Source: Adineta steineri
Lineage: Eukaryota > Rotifera > Eurotatoria > Adinetida > Adinetidae
Length of the DNA stretch: 64,000 bases
Direction: 5' to 3'
Assembly (NCBI GenBank): GCA_905250115.1
Contig: CAJNOI010000036.1
Span: forward strand, 221,324 to 285,323
Made by a program: the position numbers and the translations under genes. Within the stretch, counting starts at the first letter, position 1; each line of letters begins with the position of its first letter. Of this stretch, positions 26,301 to 39,583 are shown one piece after another. The notes under the pieces were generated by a model. It worked only from the letters and a program-made list of their open reading frames with translations. It ran no database searches and was not told the origin of the DNA.

Positions 26301-29300
26301 AGTGAAATAAACAAAGGTTCATCTTCATCAACCTATATGAAGAAAACGAAAATCTGAATAACTTTTTTTCTATAAATAAAATATCTTCATACTAATTTAG
26401 ATAAATTCATATCTCGAAGTACTCGCATAACAATTGTCTTTTCTGAATCTTCTTTACTTGCACGTTTAACTGCACCAAGTGTTCGTAATACTGATAAAAT
26501 ATTTCGTAAACCAAAATCATAATGAACCTTGAAAAAATAATTTTATTTATTTATGAAAAGGAAAAGAATAAATTTCTTACTTGTTTACTAAGTTGTTCTT
26601 CACATAATTTATAAAGTGTATAGAATTTCTTCGATAATGGAACATTTTCTCTAAAACCACATGCAGCCATTTTAACACGTATAATTGGTAAACGATCAGG
26701 TACCATCATAGCAACAGAACGAAAATTAATTTTTAGATTTTCCGGTAATTCTTGTCGTCCAGCATAACCAGGATTCATAGTTAAAAATATACCAAAACCC
26801 ATATTCATTTCAATAATATCACCATCAGTAAATGTAAATTGACGTTTCTTTTCTTTTTTACAAGCAAGAACAATGGCTATTTGTTGTGCAGCAACAGAAA
26901 GTACTGGTAAATCAATACGATTAAATTCATCAAAACAACCGAATGAACCTGATTGTGCAAGACCTTTAAATATACGACCTAAACCACGAAAATCCATTTG
27001 ATCGGAACAATTAAATACCTATTGTATATATATATAGATTAATATTGTATTTGCAAAAATATAATCTACTTACAACAACATATTTTCCAAGACATCGTGC
27101 CATATCTTTTACAGTTTCAGTTTTACCTGTTCCAGCTGGACCTGCTGGTGCTCCACCCATACTCATATGTAAAGCTTGTGCTAATGTAATATAACATCGA
27201 TCAGTTAATGGTGTTATAACTAAACGTTCATTACAACCAAGAAATTCATTCATATAATAAAAATCTACATCTGTAATTGATATTTGTACTTTATCAATTT
27301 CTTCATTAAAATAAAAACGTGTTTGTTTAAGCCAATCAAAATCCGTTACAGAACGAATATTTGTTTGATGAAGTTCATCAAATATATCTTTTTGATGTAC
27401 ATGTATTGTTATTAATGTTTCATATTTTGTACGTTCAACACGTGTTAAATCTCTTGTTGTTTGATCAATTAATACATCGAGAAGATCACTAAAATTTTTC
27501 GCTGTTAATTTCATAATATTTCTATCAGTTTTAGCATTACGTAATGCATATGTTGCATCACGTGTCCAAATTAATTGAAGACATAATAGACCGACTTGAG
27601 ATGGATAACTATTAAGAAATTCAATGAGACTAAATGATGATAAATCAGCTAAAGCACTATAAGCTTGACGAATAACACCATGTAATGATTTTTGAGATTC
27701 TTTAAGAAGAGACATTAACCATAATTCAACATTTCCTTCTGCTTTAACAGGTTTTTCAAGCTAAATAAAATAAAATTAGTTTTTTTTTGAAACCATCACG
27801 TCTTTCTTTATATTTACGTCAACGGTTTCACCTTCGGATGATTCAATTGTTAATATTTTATCATATTCTTTTTCATGAAAACGTACTGTTTTAATATTAT
27901 CAAAAACACTTAATAGATGTGCTTTTATTGTATGTGGATCACTAGCTTGACCTAAGATTTCTAATAATGCTGGATCCGAAACAAAGAAGAAACGTGGAAA
28001 TAAAAGACGTTTGCGTTCTAAATAACCCGTTAAAGATTTTTGACATAATTCAAGTTGTTCAAGAAGATGTGGTAATAATTGTTTTAATGTTTCATCAGTT
28101 GAACAACATTGTACAACAGTTGATTGTTCATGTGCTTTATGCATTATTTTTAACCATGATTTATCAATGGATGAAAAACGTTTTGCTTCTTGTGGTAATT
28201 GTTTAGCAATATCACCACCAACAAAAACAGCTTCTAAATAAACCCATAAATTTTGTACACGCATCCAGTTCTCAATAATTTCATTTGTATCTGTTAAATC
28301 TTTAACCCATTTTTGTATTTGTTTTCGAAATGGAACATTATATCTATATAAAAGAATAAATCTTTTTGTTTGCGGCAAATAATTAGAATTACAAACCTAT
28401 TTGACATTAATGAACCAAGTAACATAAGAGAATCTTCTAATAAACTAATAACTTCTTGAATACGATCACCTTTCAATAATAATTCTCCTCTTGATTTAAA
28501 ATGAGCAAAACTAAATTCTTGCATTTTCCAATCGGATTCAACTTGTCGAAGTTTTGCTTCAATATCTCGTTCTTTCACAGCTGAAATACAAATATCTTCA
28601 ATATCTTCTTTAAATTGAAGTAATGGTAAATCCATAATATTTCGTAATCGTAAATCTTCCGAGTCAATATCTAAATTTCGTACACCTGTTACCTCAGCTA
28701 TACGTTGCCAATGTCGATGTTGCATTGCACGATTTGACATCATTTCCAATAATGGACAACCTACATATACATATTAATTTTAATATATATAAAGAAACAA
28801 AACTTACATTCACTGAAATCATCAATCGTTTTTTTCAATGCATGATATGCTGGAAATTCTCTTAAACCTTTTGGTAATTTTCTACAAGCTGTTTGAAAGT
28901 CTGATAATTCTTGATTAATTTTATCAATATTAACATCAGTCCATGCTATATCAAAATAACCTGCAACTGTATCTAATACTTTATTATATAGACTATAAAG
29001 ACGTTGTAACAATGTTAAATCTTTTTTGATTTTGTCCAGTTGTGGATAATCAGTAACAGGTATTGCAAATAGTTGTTCACCACCGTGATAGGTTTCATAT
29101 TTCTTATAGAGATTTTCTACACGACTTTGAAATAATATTTGTCGATCACTTGATTCACGTGGTGTTAAACCAGGTTTTGTTGGTCCACGTTGTTCATAAT
29201 CTGAATAAAATTGTTTACATTCTTCATGAAATATTTTAACATTTTTTAATAATTCTGATCGATATTTTGGTTGAATATCAAGTAGATATGATGTCATAGT

Positions 29301-32300
29301 TGCCTAATAAAACGAATACAATTATTTATTATTTTTTTGATAAAAAGATATTCTTACACAACGATTTTGTAATCTTCCCCATCGATATCGAAGTGTTTCA
29401 GATCGTTCAATTTCTTCTCGAGCTACATTAACATTATGTGTTTGTAACATTGCATATGATTCTTCAATAGGTGCTATATTCATATCAATACGTATTTCAT
29501 TTTCTCTTAAATCTTTAACAGCAATCATGACTAAACGAATATCTTCTAAATCTTTTATTTCACGAGATAAACGTTTTTCAATATCTTCAATGAATCGTAA
29601 GACTTCATTCATTTCTTTTCGATATTTCTGGTTACACGATTGTCCAAAAACAATAACCCATTCACGAATTTCTTGATTAAGTGCAAATTTTAAATGTTCT
29701 AAAAAAAAATCAATTAAAATAATATTTCATTCGATTATTTCATACCAGTAAATATTGCCAATGGGCCAACAGATAGAAATTCTAATTGAGAATTAATACT
29801 TGATGAAAGTTCTTCATAATATTTGATTTTATTTTCAAATTCTGATACATTCGGATCATTCGAAAGAAAAGATTTTAATTCTTCCTCATGATCTTTTTGC
29901 CATAATGGATTATATTTTATAAAAATTTCAAGTGCTGTTGAAATATCCTATAAAAACAAATAAACATATATTCAGAATAGAACTAAGAAAATATAATACT
30001 TTTTTTGTTGCATTGATACATGTAGCTAATTGAGAAGTTAATTTAGCAACATCTTTATTTTCAATTACATTTTTAAAGAAATTATTTGCTGCGATAAATT
30101 GTACTTTAGATTGTTGTGGATCAGTAATTGTATTTACTCGTGATCGAGAATCTATATTATCTGAGCTTATTAATATTTGAGGAATTGGTTCTTTTGGCGA
30201 TGCATCGATATTATCATTACCGTCATTGTTATGTTCACCACGTTGTGTATCAAGTAACATTACTTGTTTATCATCACGTTTTTTCTAAAAAGAAAGAAAT
30301 GGATAATTTCATATACAATTTAATCTATTTATTTACTTGTGGAGTATCTTTATTCCATTGTGATATATTTTTTGAAATGGAAATAATTGTTTGTGCAACT
30401 TTATTTAGATAAACTTGTACTTCATCTGCTGGAGGATGGATTGTCACATTTGGTATAGTTAATTCCGCGAAAACTTTAAATATTGGTGGTTCTCGACGAT
30501 TTCGATCTGAATAGCAAAAAAATAATTTATTGACAATAAGAAATGATCTTTTTTTTGTCATACCATAATTAGTTGTTGAGATAATTCGTTTTTTTAATTT
30601 TTCTAAAGTTACTCGAATAACACGTATAATAGCATCGAGATTTCGATGACTAAAATGTGTTAGTAATTCTATAATAGCATTTGGTAAATTTTCAATTTGT
30701 AGTTCACGTTTACGATGTGATGATGCTCGTAATATATCTGAAGATTTTTTTCGTCCATTTTGTGATGATACTGTTGATGGTTGTCGTGTTTGATTTAATG
30801 GAACATGTCGAGTAGATTTTCGTGAAGCGCCATCAGTAGTACGTGTTGCTTCATCTAAGTAGAATTAAAATAGAAATATTGTTTTTTAAAATAAAATTCT
30901 AACTGTCTGATTCTTCATGATCTAAATCTATTCCAACATTTGAATATTGTATTTGTAAATCACCATCAGCATCTGTAATGACCATATCACCACATAAAAG
31001 ATCGATAACTTCATATACAGCATCTTCAATATTTAGAGATTTTATTTGAATTTCTCTTGCTGCATGATTACATAATTCCTATTTAAGAAAAAACAAAATA
31101 ATAAATTCTTCTCTTAGTTATAATTTACTTGTGTATGTTTTAAGAATTCTTCCGGTGTGATTGGTTCATCCTCAGGTACATCACATAGACCTATGGTACC
31201 TATTTCATCAAGTAATGCATTAATACGATATGTTATTAGATTATTCATTCGTTCTAATATTAAACTAAATTCATCTAATGCTGAATTGACCTAATAGAAA
31301 AAATGAATATTTAGAAAAAAATCTAATTGATAAAATTTAACGAACTGTATTAACAAAATCATCAATGGTTAATGATGTCCATGTTATTGATGTTAAACCA
31401 GGTTTCATCGTATCATTTAATCGATGAATTTTTGGTGCTAGAAGTGCTTCAAATGGTTGTTTAATATTTTCACGTAATTGTTTATTTTTTTCTACTAATT
31501 GTGTTAAATCTTGATAATGTTTTTTAAGAATTTCTTCTCGTTGTGCTAATAAAATAGCTTCCTTAGGTATTTCTAAACCTAAACGTGATAAACATTGAGT
31601 TTCACGTATTAATTCAAGAATATTTGGATCGAAATTAACGAAATAATCTGGATTTGTTTCTGATGTTGATGTTATTATTAATGATGCAGGTGTATTCACC
31701 GATGATCCAGGAGATGGAGTTTCTTCTTGATTAATTCGAACTAATATACTCGAATGAACACCTGTTGCTACAACATCAACTTGACGAAGCCATCCACGAT
31801 GATATAAAAGTTCATAAGAAAGAAGAACTTTTGATAATTGATTATAATTCTTAATAATTTTTTTTGCTTCAGGATATTGAAGAATAGTTTGATTTTCAGA
31901 AAATACATTCATAGGTTCTTGAATACGTTTATATAATTGTCTAGACCAAATAATACGACCTTGAAAAGAAAAAAATTTAGAAGCAAAAATATAATTAAAA
32001 ATTTATATACCAGAAACGGGTGGTAGATCTCTTGGAATAGGTGGTTCTTTGGAATTTTTTTGATAAATTTTTGCGACTAAATCAAGATCTTTGGAATATT
32101 GTTGTAAAATTTTAGCATATTTTTCATTTAAACCAATATTTGGTAATTGTAATTTTTCAAAACGTTTTAATGTTGTTAATGCACGTTGAATATTTTTTAC
32201 GGAATTAAAATATTTATCAAGAAATTCATTAAGATTTTGATGTAGATCTGTAACTGCACGATGAAATTCATCTAAATCATTATCAACTTCTTGTTTACGT

Positions 32301-34818
32301 TGATCCAAAAAATCATATTCTTTTCGTTTTAATGTAACGACAATTGAATTAAATTTTGTATAATAGGATGATATACCTTCAATTTTTGATTCAGCTAATG
32401 TTGAATACATATTAATTGTTGAAAATATTTCAATAATTTTTTCACATCGTCTCATAAATGCATCAAATTTACCAAATATATACATTTCACTAAAATCAAA
32501 TGGACGTTCAGATGGATTTGATGCTAATTTTATTTTTGTTAATTGAAAATAACGTTGATATTCTTCATTCAATTTAATACAATCACGTAATTTTGATATA
32601 ACTTGTGCTTGAGGTTGAGACCAGACTGTTTGAGTATAATTATTAGTTATATAGAGTTTTGATGATGTAATCATTTGATTTGTTATCTATTAAAAACAAG
32701 AGAAATTTTCAATTCTATTGATCGAAATGTATTTAAGTAATAAAGAAAAAACTAGTATATATTTATAAAATTAAATCATGTATTCTTGTTTTTGGATAAA
32801 ATGAAAGTGCTCAATGGTATGCCTGATTCAAGATCTGCATAGTGTATATGATTTCACAATTGAAACTTGTATAGCCGTTATTTATTCTTGTTTCATGAGG
32901 GTTGTAAAGATCTTAGGAAGTTTCAAGATGTTTAATATACAACTTTTTTTATATAGCTTGATGAATTTATCTAATAATCATAAAACGAGGGAACATGTTT
33001 TGCATGTTATGAAAATCTCAATTCAAATATTGTATAATCTTTCATTTTAAATTGTTTTTATATTTGAAATGTTTAGATTTCTAACAATTGTTGCTATGAA
33101 AATTGTTTTTGATGGACTTTCAACAAAAATCAAACAATTAAGAAAATAGACGTTCACATTGTGTTCTACTTCGTGCATGGTTTATTTCAACTCGTTTTTA
33201 ATAAATTAAATGACAAAAATAATTTCCCTTTTATGTTTTAAGTCACGACTTGATGATTGCAAAAACACTTACTTTAACAAATAAAGATGTCATTCTTTCC
33301 GATGTATTATAATATCGTGAAATCGAATGAATCATTCGTACAGCATTAATTAAACCTGGAATACATTCGAGCATTGCAACTGGATCAGAATTATATAATG
33401 GTTCACAAAATTTTTCTAATGTATATAAATATCGTACATTATCTTTTGCTTCATTCGCTGCATCTGTAATTTTTATATCAAGTGCTTTCCATTGCTATTA
33501 GGTAAATAAATAAATAAATATTAAGAATTATTTTTTTTCTTAAAAATTTTACTTGAATAAGTTTGGATTTTGCTGTTTGTAAAATAGCTAATATGGTTCG
33601 AACATTTTGTGATTTAATTTGATCAAGTAGAAAATTAAATTTTGTCATGCGTCTTTTCCAATAATCTAATTCAGCACGTGGACCAATATTATCTGCTTCT
33701 CGACGAATTTGTTCACTTTCAGCTAAAACCTTTTTAGAAAAAAAAAGATATACATAATTTGTAAAGAATAAACTTTTTCTTACTTGTTCCATTTGTCGAA
33801 TCCATATTTTCATTGTTTCTTCAATAAATCCTAAACTTTCACTATTTGATGCTATTGAAGTATAATCTGAGGCACTTTTTATTTCTGTTAGATCAACTTT
33901 TTCACACGGTTTTAATAAGATTTTCTCGTTGATACTTTCTTGTGCATTATTAAGTGTATCAATAAAATTATTCAATCGACTAATAAAATCCATTTTAATC
34001 ATTTGATTTTTATCTGAACCCCAACTAGTTTCAGATGCTTGAAAAAATGGTAAATAAATATCGGATATTGATCGACTTAATGTTTGAAGTAACGGTTCTG
34101 TACTACATTCGAATGTATGAAAAAACACTTCCTAAGAAAAGTCAAGACGAAATAATTCAATAAACAAAAAAAAGAAGAAATTCTTTTAAATATACATTAT
34201 TTATATTTTGTTCTGTAATGACAATATTTTTTGAATTACGTATGAAACAAAGACATATGCCTCGAAGACATTGTTCATTGAGATCAGCTATAAGTACTTT
34301 AGGTTTTGATGGTTTTGCAATAGTCGAACCCGAACGACTAGAATGTGAAGAAAGACGTGGGCGATAACCATCAGCTAGAAAAATTTTAATAATAATAAAT
34401 AAAAATGAATTCATTGTAAATTACCTGCAATTGTATGATTATCGGACTCAGGTTCTTGATAGAAGAAAACAAGATATTGGATACCATCCTTGATGAAAAA
34501 TTGATCCATAAGATTAAACTAAAAGATGAAATTTTATCTATATGATAAGGTAGGTAATTAAATTTAATATTTACATTGGAACTTTCAAGAACATTATCTT
34601 CAATTTCGGACCGATCGATATCGAGCCGTGTTGCAATAATGTCAAATAAATGTCGATTTCGTTCATCGAGATGTAATCGTTTTTGTTCACGTTCATCTCG
34701 AAGACGTTGCTAAGATAATAAAGAATAAATAAGCATTATCTTGCTTACAAAAAATTTATATTCAATAGCTCACCGCTTGTTCAACTACTGAGACGTTTTG
34801 TCTCGTGCGTGAAAACAT
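17360..34818 (-). CDS. DNAH5/8-like: Outer-arm axonemal dynein heavy chain, DNAH5/DNAH8 class
   Basis: Microtubule motor subunit of ciliary outer dynein arms, complete in about 44 exons. It starts at ATG 34818 ([15 protein letters not shown]) and ends ...[13 protein letters not shown] at 17360. Domains from right to left: tail DHC_N1 (about 34.8-29.8 kb, with [20 protein letters not shown] and YDFLDQRK); linker DHC_N2 (29.6-27.7 kb, [49 protein letters not shown]); AAA1 Walker A GPAGTGKT at 27118-27142 with [11 protein letters not shown]2 GPSGVGKT near 26050-26073; AAA3 GEQGTAKT at 24601-24624 with MTIFIDD; AAA4 GVGGSGKQ near 23343-23366; coiled-coil stalk around the microtubule-binding [13 protein letters not shown] (22.7-21.5 kb); AAA5, AAA6 and the C-terminal domain ([22 protein letters not shown], YKKPRRTD). 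Near-colinear similarity over the whole length and the [11 protein letters not shown] end point to the gamma-type outer-arm class. No frame breaks were seen. Most introns are 45-60 bp; outliers are at 25086-25425 and about 32690-33270. Exon ends are approximate. Confidence 0.93.
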
Positions 34819-34872
34819 CTTACTGATTGTATTCTGAGTTATTTCATCTCATATAAAAAAAGAAAAGTTTAT

Positions 34873-34886
34873 GTTGTTATAGCAAC
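34873..34886. promoter_or_regulatory. X-box (RFX-binding motif) upstream of the dynein gene
   Basis: GTTGTTATAGCAAC matches the RFX/DAF-19 X-box consensus RYYNYYATRRNRAC at every position and is nearly palindromic. It lies 55 bp upstream of the dynein start codon, the distance and gene type typical of direct RFX targets in ciliated animals. Binding is inferred. Confidence 0.7.
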
Positions 34887-35616
34887 TATCTTCGTCTACT
34901 TTGTTATATTAACCACTCTTATCGCATCACATAAATTAACATGAAGAATCTTTTGTGTATATGTGTGTATATATATGTTGTTAGGTGAAAAATGTATACG
35001 ACTTGAGGAACATGAAATTTCTCATATATCAGTTATAAATAAAAGAATAAAAAATAATCAATATATAAATTTCAATGATGATAATAATGATATATTTCTG
35101 TTTGTATTTATATCTTGCGAGACAAATATCAAGCAAAAAAATAAAAATAAAAAGAATAATTCATTGAACCAACATAAATCATTCTTTCTTGAAAAATTAG
35201 AGTGTTACTTGACAGCTAAGAAAAATTTTGATTTATCGATCGCAATAGAAAGTATATGCTCATTTTTGTTTCCGTAATAGCGTGCTTAGTTATTTCCATA
35301 TATCGGTAGTTTCTATTATGTTATTACGGAGTTATAATAAATGCTTTTTCTTCTGGATTCTTGAATCAAAAATTTTTTAGTCTTATTATTATTATCATTA
35401 CTGTTATATTTAACAATTCCAAAGTCTTTCGACAATGATTTCATTAAAGTCGATTATAGCATAATTAATGTATGAAGTGAGTGATTTAGCTATAGGCCTC
35501 TCTTATGTACACAAGAATAATAATAAAAAAAAGGTTTCTCTCTCTCTCTCTTTCTTTCCTTCTTTTTCTTGACATATACAAAAGAAAAAGAGTAAGATTA
35601 AATTTCTTTTGTTTTC
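34887..35616. other. Gene-free stretch upstream of dynein
   Basis: AT-rich, no gene recognised. An open frame at 34963-35277 (+) is Asn/Lys-rich with no domain and is judged non-coding. A CT-rich tract lies at 35535-35575. Confidence 0.5.
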
Positions 35617-35766
35617 TTAGTAAATATTTCTTCTTGTTAGTTTAGTCATTTGTATTTGAATAGGTAATGTAATCACCTGCATATCATTAATATACTCTCG
35701 ACTAATTGTATTGATGTACAGACGATTTTGAGGTTGTTGTAAAGGACGAATTTTTGATGATGCCAT
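35617..35766 (-). CDS. Possible small ORF or 5' exon (49 codons)
   Basis: Begins MASSKIRPLQQPQNRLYINT and continues ISREYINDMQ, with codon use like neighbouring genes and less AT-biased than the spacer around it. After the Met-Gln codons at about 35680-35677 a GTGATT could act as a donor, so this may be a first exon spliced to something on the left, possibly an alternative 5' exon of the dynein gene 0.9 kb downstream. It may equally be a chance ORF. No family recognised. Confidence 0.25.
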   Translation of the reverse strand: MASSKIRPLQQPQNRLYINTISREYINDMQVITLPIQIQMTKLTRRNIY

Positions 35767-36062
35767 AGCAATATCACTGACAATACTGTATAATTACATT
35801 AATTATCATAAATGATCTTTAAAAACAAAAACAAACATTTGTCAAGAATATAAAAGTATTGACTTTCTTTTATAAAATATTTTTTCAATAAAAAGTGTTC
35901 TTTTTATTGAGCTTTAATCTGAAAATTGAGAAGGGCAATATATACTCTCTTAAGATAAGATAGTTTTCATTATCATCAGTTATGTCATTATTGTTTTAAA
36001 TACTATGACAACAGTAATTAGTTAATGATGTTGATCATATTAGAATACTAATTAATTTTATT

Positions 36063-36134
36063 ATTAGACTCATTTATAGATTATAAGGAAAAAGCTATTG
36101 AGAATTTATATTTAATTTTATAAATGAGTCTAAT
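36063..36134. repeat. AT-rich hairpin, 16-bp perfect stem
   Basis: ATTAGACTCATTTATA at 36063-36078 is the exact reverse complement of TATAAATGAGTCTAAT at 36119-36134, with a 40-nt loop. A possible degenerate foldback element or small transcription-linked structure. Confidence 0.6.
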
Positions 36135-36296
36135 TAGTCAGTAGATGCCACTAATAATCATATAAATGCGAGCATAATATAAAAAAACATGTTGACAAAG
36201 CACTTCATTTTATTAGACATAGTATATGGTATTTTCTTTTTTTTTGTTTGATTCTTTCATTTTGTCTGCTATTATTTAATTTATTTCATCAAATGT

Positions 36297-37053
36297 ATGT
36301 TTTATCTCACAATGCGAACGAAATATTTTCATCTCTCAGATATTTCATATGTATCTAAGTTCACTGTCTCTTATGAATTTTTACCCAATAACTATATAAG
36401 AATGATAGTGGACGAAACGAATGAATTGATTCAAGACATCAATGACATCAGCTTAAAATATACTGGTACAAACACCATCCATCATTGATTTTTATAGATG
36501 TAGTATTACATCGATAAACCTGACAAAGTGGCAATGAACGTTAATGAACGAAACTTGATAGGATCATTCGGTTAAACAAACCATCAGCTTAACAAAGAAA
36601 ATGCTTTTTTAATACTACTGCGTACGGTTTCGGTCGAATAGCAACAAAGGTAGATTAACATTACCAATATCGCAATAGATAAAGAAGATTTCAGTGATGA
36701 TCATGAACCCATTGATGATACGTGTTACTTCATGTCCACAACGAAAGTAAATCAATAAAATATAAAAATACCTATCTTATTTCGTACGCTCTATTGTAAG
36801 AATAATCTCAAATATAATCAAAACGACTTAACAATAATTCAAAGCAGTCAATTTATGAAGGAATTTAATCCCAATATACCAACTCATTTATCTATTTAAA
36901 TAGACAATCAGAAAGCTATGGCACTGTATGATATACTACAGATTTGTCGAAACCAACTTGAAATTACTAGTAGAGAATATAAATGGTACGCCCTTACTGA
37001 AAATCATACATTTATCACAAACATATTAACTAAAAAGTTGATGTTGAATTAAT
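36297..37053 (+). pseudogene. Decayed coding sequence, family not recognised
   Basis: From about 36659 to 37053 one plus-strand frame reads as protein-like sequence for about 130 codons (FSDDHEPIDDTCYFMSTTKV; SSQFMKEFNPNIPTHLSI; LEITSREYKWYALTENHTF). It is interrupted by in-frame TAA codons at about 36756 and 36898, and it ends at a TAA at 37051-37053. An acceptor-like AG precedes it at about 36655. A protein-like open frame at 36297-36488 (NYIRMIVDETNELIQDINDI) lies just upstream on the same strand and may belong to the same ruined gene. Composition is less AT-extreme than the flanks. No domain was identified. Confidence 0.4.
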
Positions 37054-37384
37054 GAAAAATATGATACTCTTCAATTTAGTTGTCTGTAAAGGACATTTTT
37101 ATGAATTTCATTTATGATTTCTATGAAGACTTCAACTATATATTCAATACATAAAATAGAAGTCGAATATCGTTGTCCATGATTGATTTATAATCTCAAT
37201 ACGATTTTTTTGTAAAGACTAGAAAAGGTCGTTTTTATTCTAATTTTCATTTCTATAAATAGGCTGTGTTTGTATATTATATTTATAGTAATCTTATTAT
37301 CAGTTGTATAAGAGTTGATTATGACAATGTATTTACTAATGATTCTTGAGCAGCTTTCGTGATTCCGCACTATCCATGCCACAA

Positions 37385-37525
37385 AAACTCCCGTAAAAAT
37401 CGGTGATTTTATCGCGATATAGAAGCCGATTAATTGTGAGATCTATTGCGATAAAATCGTCAAAATTACCATTTCTTACTGACGATACAATCGTCGATTT
37501 TTTTAAAATCGCGATTAATCGTCCA
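37385..37525. repeat. ATCG-rich repeated sequence
   Basis: A patch unlike its surroundings, built from repeated and inverted GCGATAAAATCG/GATTTTATCGCG/AATCGCGATTAATCG words. At least three imperfect palindromic copies sit within 140 bp, followed by GTCCAGGCCTTGG. It could be part of a dispersed repeat or a decayed SINE-like element. The minus-strand open frame through it is not considered a gene. Confidence 0.45.
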
Positions 37526-37768
37526 GGCCTTGGCAATTTTGATAACATGGGATTTGATTACATTGACACTTAAAGTGTATAGATTGAGAAGTTCACACTA
37601 TGTTGATTATTACATATTTAATTTATTTTGTACTATGAAGTTTCATTTATAAAATATTTATTTCAATTTACATATGTTACGAAAAAAACTATTTGTGTAT
37701 TACATATGTTTCACGGGTATATTTTAACAACATCAATGAGTATACAACCAAATTGATTATTTCGTTAT

Positions 37769-39583
37769 TTATGTTTGAGATGGAAAAATAAATTTTGTAG
37801 TATTAAATGCCGTTGTTGTTACTGGAGTAGGAGTATCATCGACAACTAACAATTTTCTTTCTTGTAAATGATTATGATTTGGTTGATAATAGGATAATTT
37901 ACCTGTTGTTGATATTGTACCACCACAACCATCTCTATTAACACTCATTGATATTGGACGTTTAGCATAACTTTTATAAAATAACACATCAGTTGCATGT
38001 TGATTTTTTGAACATGTACGATATTGATGACAAAGACGAACAAAACTTTGTCGGAATTTTGTTGACATTATGGAATACAACAATGGATTAATCTATTTAT
38101 AAGAAAAAAAAAATGAACTGTATATTTATAGAACATTTATTAAATATTGAATATAGGATCAAATATCACTTCATTCCGTAATTATTTCCTTTCTTTTTGC
38201 TCTTGTGTTCAAAAGAAGTATGAATAGAATATTCAATTTGTTTAATCAGATATCTTTCTATACCCATAGACGAGTTTCGATGTTTTCAAATCATTTAATC
38301 TAGATTCTCTTGAAAATGATATGATGGAAACATTCATGTCTATTAGAAACAGAAGAAAGCTCTGTATTTGATAATTTGATATATAAAAAAAAGAGTTTTA
38401 ACTATAAAAGAGTAAGTTACTCATCTTCAGTTCATTCAAGTACTTTTTTATATTTAGGCAAACATCTCAAGATTCTAACAATAAAGATATAATTTTTTTA
38501 GTTAATATTAATGTATTTTTGTCATATAACTTACTGCTGAATTTAAATAAAGTAGAGAACGTATGATAATAATCATTAACGAATGACGTTGAAATCCAAA
38601 TCGATGAAATTGTTCAAAACTTAATTGTGGCTGTATAATAGCCCAGATTTTATATGGTAAAATTAGAACAAAAAATGAAATTATTAACACAATAAGTAAT
38701 TGTGATACTTGTCGTCGATAACGTGTTACAATTGTATTGTCTTGTAAAAGAGCTTCTCGATTAAATAATACATAACATATAGAATAATGCCAATAACAAA
38801 GCATAATTAAAATAATTAAATAAATAACTACTGTACATGGTATAAGATACCAAATAGACCATGGTAATGGGAAACCAGTTAAACCTATTAAAATTAAATA
38901 AAAAAAAATAAATAGAAACAAAGTAAATTTTCTTTTACATGAAACGATAGTTTCGTTATAAGTTGATTGTACTAAATATGTATTTGTAAATATATAAAAA
39001 GGTGTTGACATTAAACAAGAAATAGCCCAAAAAATAATAACTGTTGGTAATGTTCGAAATATCGATAGATGAAGCGAATTTGTCTATATTAATAGAAGAT
39101 TTTTTTCCGGAAATAGTTTGAAAAAATTAACTTACTTTAAATGGTTGACAAATAGCTATATATCTTTCATAACTTATTGCCATAATTGTTAAAACAGAAC
39201 AAGTAGCTGTAACATTTTGTACAAATGGACTAAATCTACCTGAATAAAAATAAAAGTTTTTTTTGTTTGTGTAATATAATTTTTACTATTTACATACACA
39301 TAAATTTGCCTAAACGATGTTTATCTTTTCCATACAAATGTTGGTAACCATCAGGTGTACAAAATAATAAGAAGAAAAGATCAGCAACTGATAAATTTGT
39401 CAACAGAAAATTAGTAGCATTACGCATATCTTGATATTTCATTACAATAATAATGACCAAGATATTACCAGTAACACCTATTAGAAGTATAATACTATAA
39501 AAAATACAAGCGGCTAGTTGTAAACCAGGAAACCATTCAACTGGTTGTGCTGTTGTTATATTACTATCATTGCTAATAGCCAT
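37769..39583 (-). CDS. Class A (rhodopsin-like) neuropeptide-type GPCR
   Basis: A seven-TM G-protein-coupled receptor at the plasma membrane. Four exons join in phase: 39583-39298, 39239-39136, 39083-38535 and 38092-37769 (420 aa). Landmarks: N-terminal N-glycosylation sites (NDSNIT); TM1 GNILVIIIVMKY with the conserved Asn; TM2 NFLLTNLSVADLFFLLFCTP; the TM3 end ERY in place of DRY (MAISYERYIAICQPF); TM4 Trp; a TM5 FPLPWSIWYLIP-type segment; TM6 LILPYKIWAI, which replaces the usual CWxP; and TM7 LNSAINPLLYSIMS (NPxxY). The motifs are closest to peptide receptors of the TRH/ghrelin/neuromedin group; the ligand is unknown. An in-frame upstream Met exists (39760 frame), but ATG 39583 gives a normal-length N-terminus. 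Intron 3 (38093-38534) is longer than the others. The tail is about 100 residues and lacks an obvious palmitoylation motif. Confidence 0.88.

Noticed and set aside
17530..30412. Plus-strand and off-frame ORFs inside the dynein gene
   Set aside because: Shadows of dynein exons; the minus-strand frames carry all the dynein motifs and consistent splice sites.
32814..33050. 78-codon plus-strand ORF in a long dynein intron
   Set aside because: Hydrophobic AT-driven translation with no domain; the intron shows no other gene signal.
34963..35277. 104-codon plus-strand ORF
   Set aside because: Asn/Lys/Ile-rich composition as expected from AT-rich spacer, no domain, no splice structure.
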